From positions 35,738 through 99,737 of the IMG/VR virus record IMGVR_UViG_3300044922_000409: a stretch of 64,000 nucleotides of DNA. One strand, 5' to 3'. Shown piece after piece: positions 62,273-64,000 of the stretch. This DNA comes from a virus. The notes under the pieces were generated by a model, which had not been told where the DNA came from, ran no database searches, and was given only the letters and a program-made list of their open reading frames with translations. A program made the position numbers and the translations under genes. Numbering within the stretch: position 1 is the first letter of the stretch; every line of letters begins with the position of its first letter.

Positions 62273-63108
62273 CTTATCTGGTTGTTTATTTCTTGTAATT
62301 GTGCTATTAAATCTGGATTAGTAATAGCAGGTACTTTAATTTTAATAACAGCTACAAATCGACCAGTTTGTTTACTGTGTAAATTAGTAAATCCTAAACC
62401 ACTAGTTGCATATTCAGTACCTGTTGAATCACCAGGTTTAACTGTTATATCAATTGTAGTTCCAGATATAGTAGTAACTGATTTAACACACCCTATCATA
62501 GCTTCAATTGGATTAATTTCTATTGTAGTATATACGTCATTTCCTTCACGTTTAAATTTAGAATCGGGTAATATAATAACCGATACATTAAGATGACCGC
62601 GTGGGATATTTGGAATGGAGTCATCACCTAATCCCTGATAGCGAATAGTATCTCCTGTATCGATGCCTGCTGGCAAATTTATCGAAACAGTTTGAGATTT
62701 GCCACTTGGTAAAGTAAAGGTAGCATCTAATTGTTTGCCGTTAAACGAATCAACTAATGATACTTGTACTTGCAGATTTAAATCTGTATTACGTTGTTGC
62801 TGCCTAAACCCATTACCAAATGTTTGACTAAAATGGGCATGTTGGCCAAATATGTCATGCATGTTAAAGGTATGTCTAAATCCTCCACCTGAAAATCCAA
62901 AATTGTTTCCGGATTGTTGATTATCATATTCTGAACGTTTTTGTGGATCACTCAACGTGTCGTATGCAACTGATATATCTTTAAATGCAGATTGGTCGCC
63001 ACCAGATTTATCAGGATGGTGTTGATTAGCTAATTTTCTATATGCTTTTTTAATTTCGTCTTGTGTTGCAGTTTGGGATACACCCAGTTTTGAATAAAAG
63101 TCTGTCAT
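62269..63108 (-). CDS. dnaJ: DnaJ/CbpA-type co-chaperone
   Basis: 279 residues. J domain at 1-65 with H31-P-D33, which stimulates Hsp70 (DnaK). Then a Gly/Phe-rich linker (about 66-100: N-N-F-G-F-S-G-G-G-F) and two beta-barrel substrate-binding domains (about 108-270: V-S-L-V-D-S-F-N-G, G-D-T-I-R-Y-Q-G-L-G, V-K-P-G-D-S-T-G-T). The zinc-finger repeats of full DnaJ are absent, as in CbpA. No DnaK in this window, so it probably works with host DnaK, together with the ClpA-like unfoldase encoded next. Its promoter overlaps a hairpin. Confidence 0.93.
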   Translation of the reverse strand: MTDFYSKLGVSQTATQDEIKKAYRKLANQHHPDKSGGDQSAFKDISVAYDTLSDPQKRSEYDNQQSGNNFGFSGGGFRHTFNMHDIFGQHAHFSQTFGNGFRQQQRNTDLNLQVQVSLVDSFNGKQLDATFTLPSGKSQTVSINLPAGIDTGDTIRYQGLGDDSIPNIPRGHLNVSVIILPDSKFKREGNDVYTTIEINPIEAMIGCVKSVTTISGTTIDITVKPGDSTGTEYATSGLGFTNLHSKQTGRFVAVIKIKVPAITNPDLIAQLQEINNQIS

Positions 63109-63128
63109 AGTTAATGTCTCATAATAAA

Positions 63129-63170
63129 AGGTCAGTTTGTATAGTAATTATACTATACAACGACTGACCT
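63129..63170 (-). terminator. 42-base interrupted palindrome: terminator-like and operator-like
   Basis: Minus strand: outer arms AGGTCAGT and ACTGACCT (8 bp), inner arms TTGTATAGTA and TACTATACAA (10 bp) around TAAT, with a two-base CG bulge on one side. It is followed by TTTTATTAT, so in RNA from the upstream 78-residue gene and holin it can act as a terminator. It also spans the -10 box and most of the spacer of the dnaJ promoter. Confidence 0.7.
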
Positions 63171-63175
63171 GTCAA
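63147..63175 (-). promoter_or_regulatory. Sigma70-type promoter for dnaJ
   Basis: Minus strand TTGACA (63175-63170), 17-base spacer, TATAAT (63152-63147). Both boxes match consensus. The -10 box is at the centre of the 42-base palindrome. Expected transcription start about 30 bases before the ATG at 63108. Confidence 0.87.
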
Positions 63176-63183
63176 GATTTTGA

Positions 63184-63420
63184 TTACTTATGTTTTTTAA
63201 CTACTTTTTTTGGAGCTGGTTTTACAACTGCCTTTTTAGGTGGAACTTTTTTACCTTCAAATTTCTTATGAACTTTGATAGTTTTGCATTGTTTCTTACC
63301 TTTTACAGTTTTGCAAACTTCTTTAGTAGTTGGGCCAACATGCCCTTCTTCATAGTTAGCATATGCAACTGGTGAAGCTGCCAACATGCCAATTATAATT
63401 AATGATAATAGTTTTTTCAT
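63184..63420 (-). CDS. Small exported Lys-rich protein
   Basis: 78 residues. Residues 1-21 are a typical signal peptide (M-K-K-L-L-S-L-I-I-I-G-M-L-A-A-S-P-V-A-Y-A), with A-Y-A as likely cleavage site. The mature part is strongly basic (K-V-H-K-K-F-E-G-K-K-V-P-P-K-K) with two Cys (C-K-T-V-K-G-K-K-Q-C) that could form a disulfide in the periplasm. Position directly downstream of the holin-like gene suggests a role in lysis or envelope binding, such as a spanin-like or cationic factor, but it has no lipobox or transmembrane coil of known spanins. Function unknown. Confidence 0.7.
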   Translation of the reverse strand: MKKLLSLIIIGMLAASPVAYANYEEGHVGPTTKEVCKTVKGKKQCKTIKVHKKFEGKKVPPKKAVVKPAPKKVVKKHK

Positions 63421-63429
63421 AATGTTTCC

Positions 63430-63879
63430 TTAAATTGGTTCATCTGATTTTGGAATTGGTTTTGCCATCGGTCTTTTTCTAACAGGTGCAGGAGCTTCTT
63501 CAACTACCGGTGCAGGCGCAGGTGCTGGCGGTACATATACCGGTGCAGGCGCAGGTGCATAAACTGGAGTCGGAGCTGGTGATTCTTGCGGTGCTGGCAT
63601 GAAACTACCCATTCCAGGTAAAGACGGTGTGTTAATTTTTTCTTGTGTACGACCGTGTGCCGAAATACCTAATACAACACCCATTGCAATGTGATAAAGT
63701 CCACCACCTTGTAATGTTAATGGTTGCCACATGTCTAAGTTTTGACCGGGGTTATAGTATTGTAATACGTTGTATAGAATCGGTCCTACAATAAAGTCAA
63801 ACAAACATGTTGCCATGTATGTCATTGCCATCATTGGGCGCCAATATTTTGTCATAAAATCCTCTTTGTTTTCTTCCAT
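63430..63879 (-). CDS. Holin-like membrane protein with Pro/Ala-rich tail
   Basis: 149 residues. The first 80 residues resemble GTA/3-TM phage holins: K-Y-W-R-P-M-M-A-M-T-Y-M at 11-22 inside a first hydrophobic segment (about 15-40), and a second (about 60-72: L-Y-H-I-A-M-G-V-V-L-G-I), with W-R-P as the usual entrance. Residues 85-149 are a Pro/Ala/Val tail (A-P-A-P-V-Y-V-P-P-A-P) ending in basic R-K-R-P. Holins open the inner membrane at lysis. An AAGGAAC site precedes the ATG. No endolysin was found in this window. Confidence 0.72.
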   Translation of the reverse strand: MEENKEDFMTKYWRPMMAMTYMATCLFDFIVGPILYNVLQYYNPGQNLDMWQPLTLQGGGLYHIAMGVVLGISAHGRTQEKINTPSLPGMGSFMPAPQESPAPTPVYAPAPAPVYVPPAPAPAPVVEEAPAPVRKRPMAKPIPKSDEPI

Positions 63880-63894
63880 TTACGTTCCTTGTAT

Positions 63895-64000
63895 TTAAAT
63901 TGCTTTTGCAGCGGTTGATGCAATTGTGATTGCAGTGTTTATAATTTTGTTTAATTCAGTTTGTGCGTTAAGTGCTGCCGCATCTTCGATGATAATTCCA
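63895..64000 (-). CDS. 3' end of a hypothetical protein (partial at window edge)
   Basis: Open frame running off the right edge, ending in TAA at 63897-63895. The visible 34 residues end N-K-I-I-N-T-A-I-T-I-A-S-T-A-A-K-A-I, Ala/Ile-rich and probably helical. It is followed after 15 bases by the holin-like gene, so it is on the same transcript. Too short to assign. Confidence 0.5.
   Translation of the reverse strand, partial: GIIIEDAAALNAQTELNKIINTAITIASTAAKAI

Noticed and set aside
1-64000. tRNA genes, CRISPR arrays, insertion sequences, integrase or attachment sites
   Set aside because: None could be supported on reading either strand; almost all bases are occupied by tightly packed coding frames.

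Overview
This window looks like a 64 kb piece of an AT-rich, T4-like tailed phage (myovirus) genome; GC is about one third by eye and was not computed. The baseplate genes gp5, gp25 and gp6 occur in T4 order. They sit with a T4-type family B DNA polymerase, a gp45-like clamp, a T4 RNase H-like nuclease, a DsbA-like protein and TATAAATA-type late promoters. Gene content (ThyX, FolE, QueE, MoxR/VWA pair, ClpA-like unfoldase, DnaJ, a giant protein next to gp6) resembles T4-like phages of aquatic bacteria. The host cannot be named from this sequence. Its main sigma factor is probably sigma70-like, because seven near-consensus TTGACA/TATAAT promoters are present. No integrase, tRNA, CRISPR array or insertion sequence was seen.

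Layout. Positions 1-31600 (plus strand) hold late virion genes: gp5 (5' end cut by the window edge), gp25, gp6, a 4355-residue giant protein, a 202-residue protein, three paralogous fibre-type proteins sharing an N-terminal module, and a 2730-residue adhesin-like protein. A perfect palindrome at 31626-31651 ends this unit and the convergent one. Everything from 31657 to 64000 is on the minus strand. Reading from the right edge, this half contains: a partial gene, a holin-like protein, a small exported Lys-rich protein, DnaJ, a ClpA-like unfoldase, a late cluster of about ten small or medium proteins (59280 down to 51556) closed by a terminator, DsbA-like protein, DNA polymerase, sliding clamp, a putative 7-deazaguanine DNA-modification region (DpdA-like transglycosylase, unknown protein, T-fold QueD-like protein, glycosyltransferase, phosphoribosyltransferase, FolE, QueE), the RNase H/FEN nuclease, small unknowns, a MoxR ATPase with a VWA/zincin partner, and ThyX.

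How the parts may work together. FolE, the T-fold protein and QueE would make 7-carboxy-7-deazaguanine from GTP, and DpdA would exchange it for guanine in DNA. No QueC is visible here, so the final base is open. The late minus-strand cluster encodes consecutive proteins with short N-termini ending in (L/I)-x-E, the cleavage rule of the T4 prohead protease. I infer that many are packaged in the head. One of them joins a KxDG covalent nucleotidyltransferase-like core to an NMNAT-like domain. The ClpA-like protein keeps an IGF ClpP-docking tripeptide and may redirect the host protease. Transcription appears to use host-like promoters for the replication, modification and chaperone genes and gp55-type late promoters for virion genes. 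There is no stretch above 300 bases without a gene.
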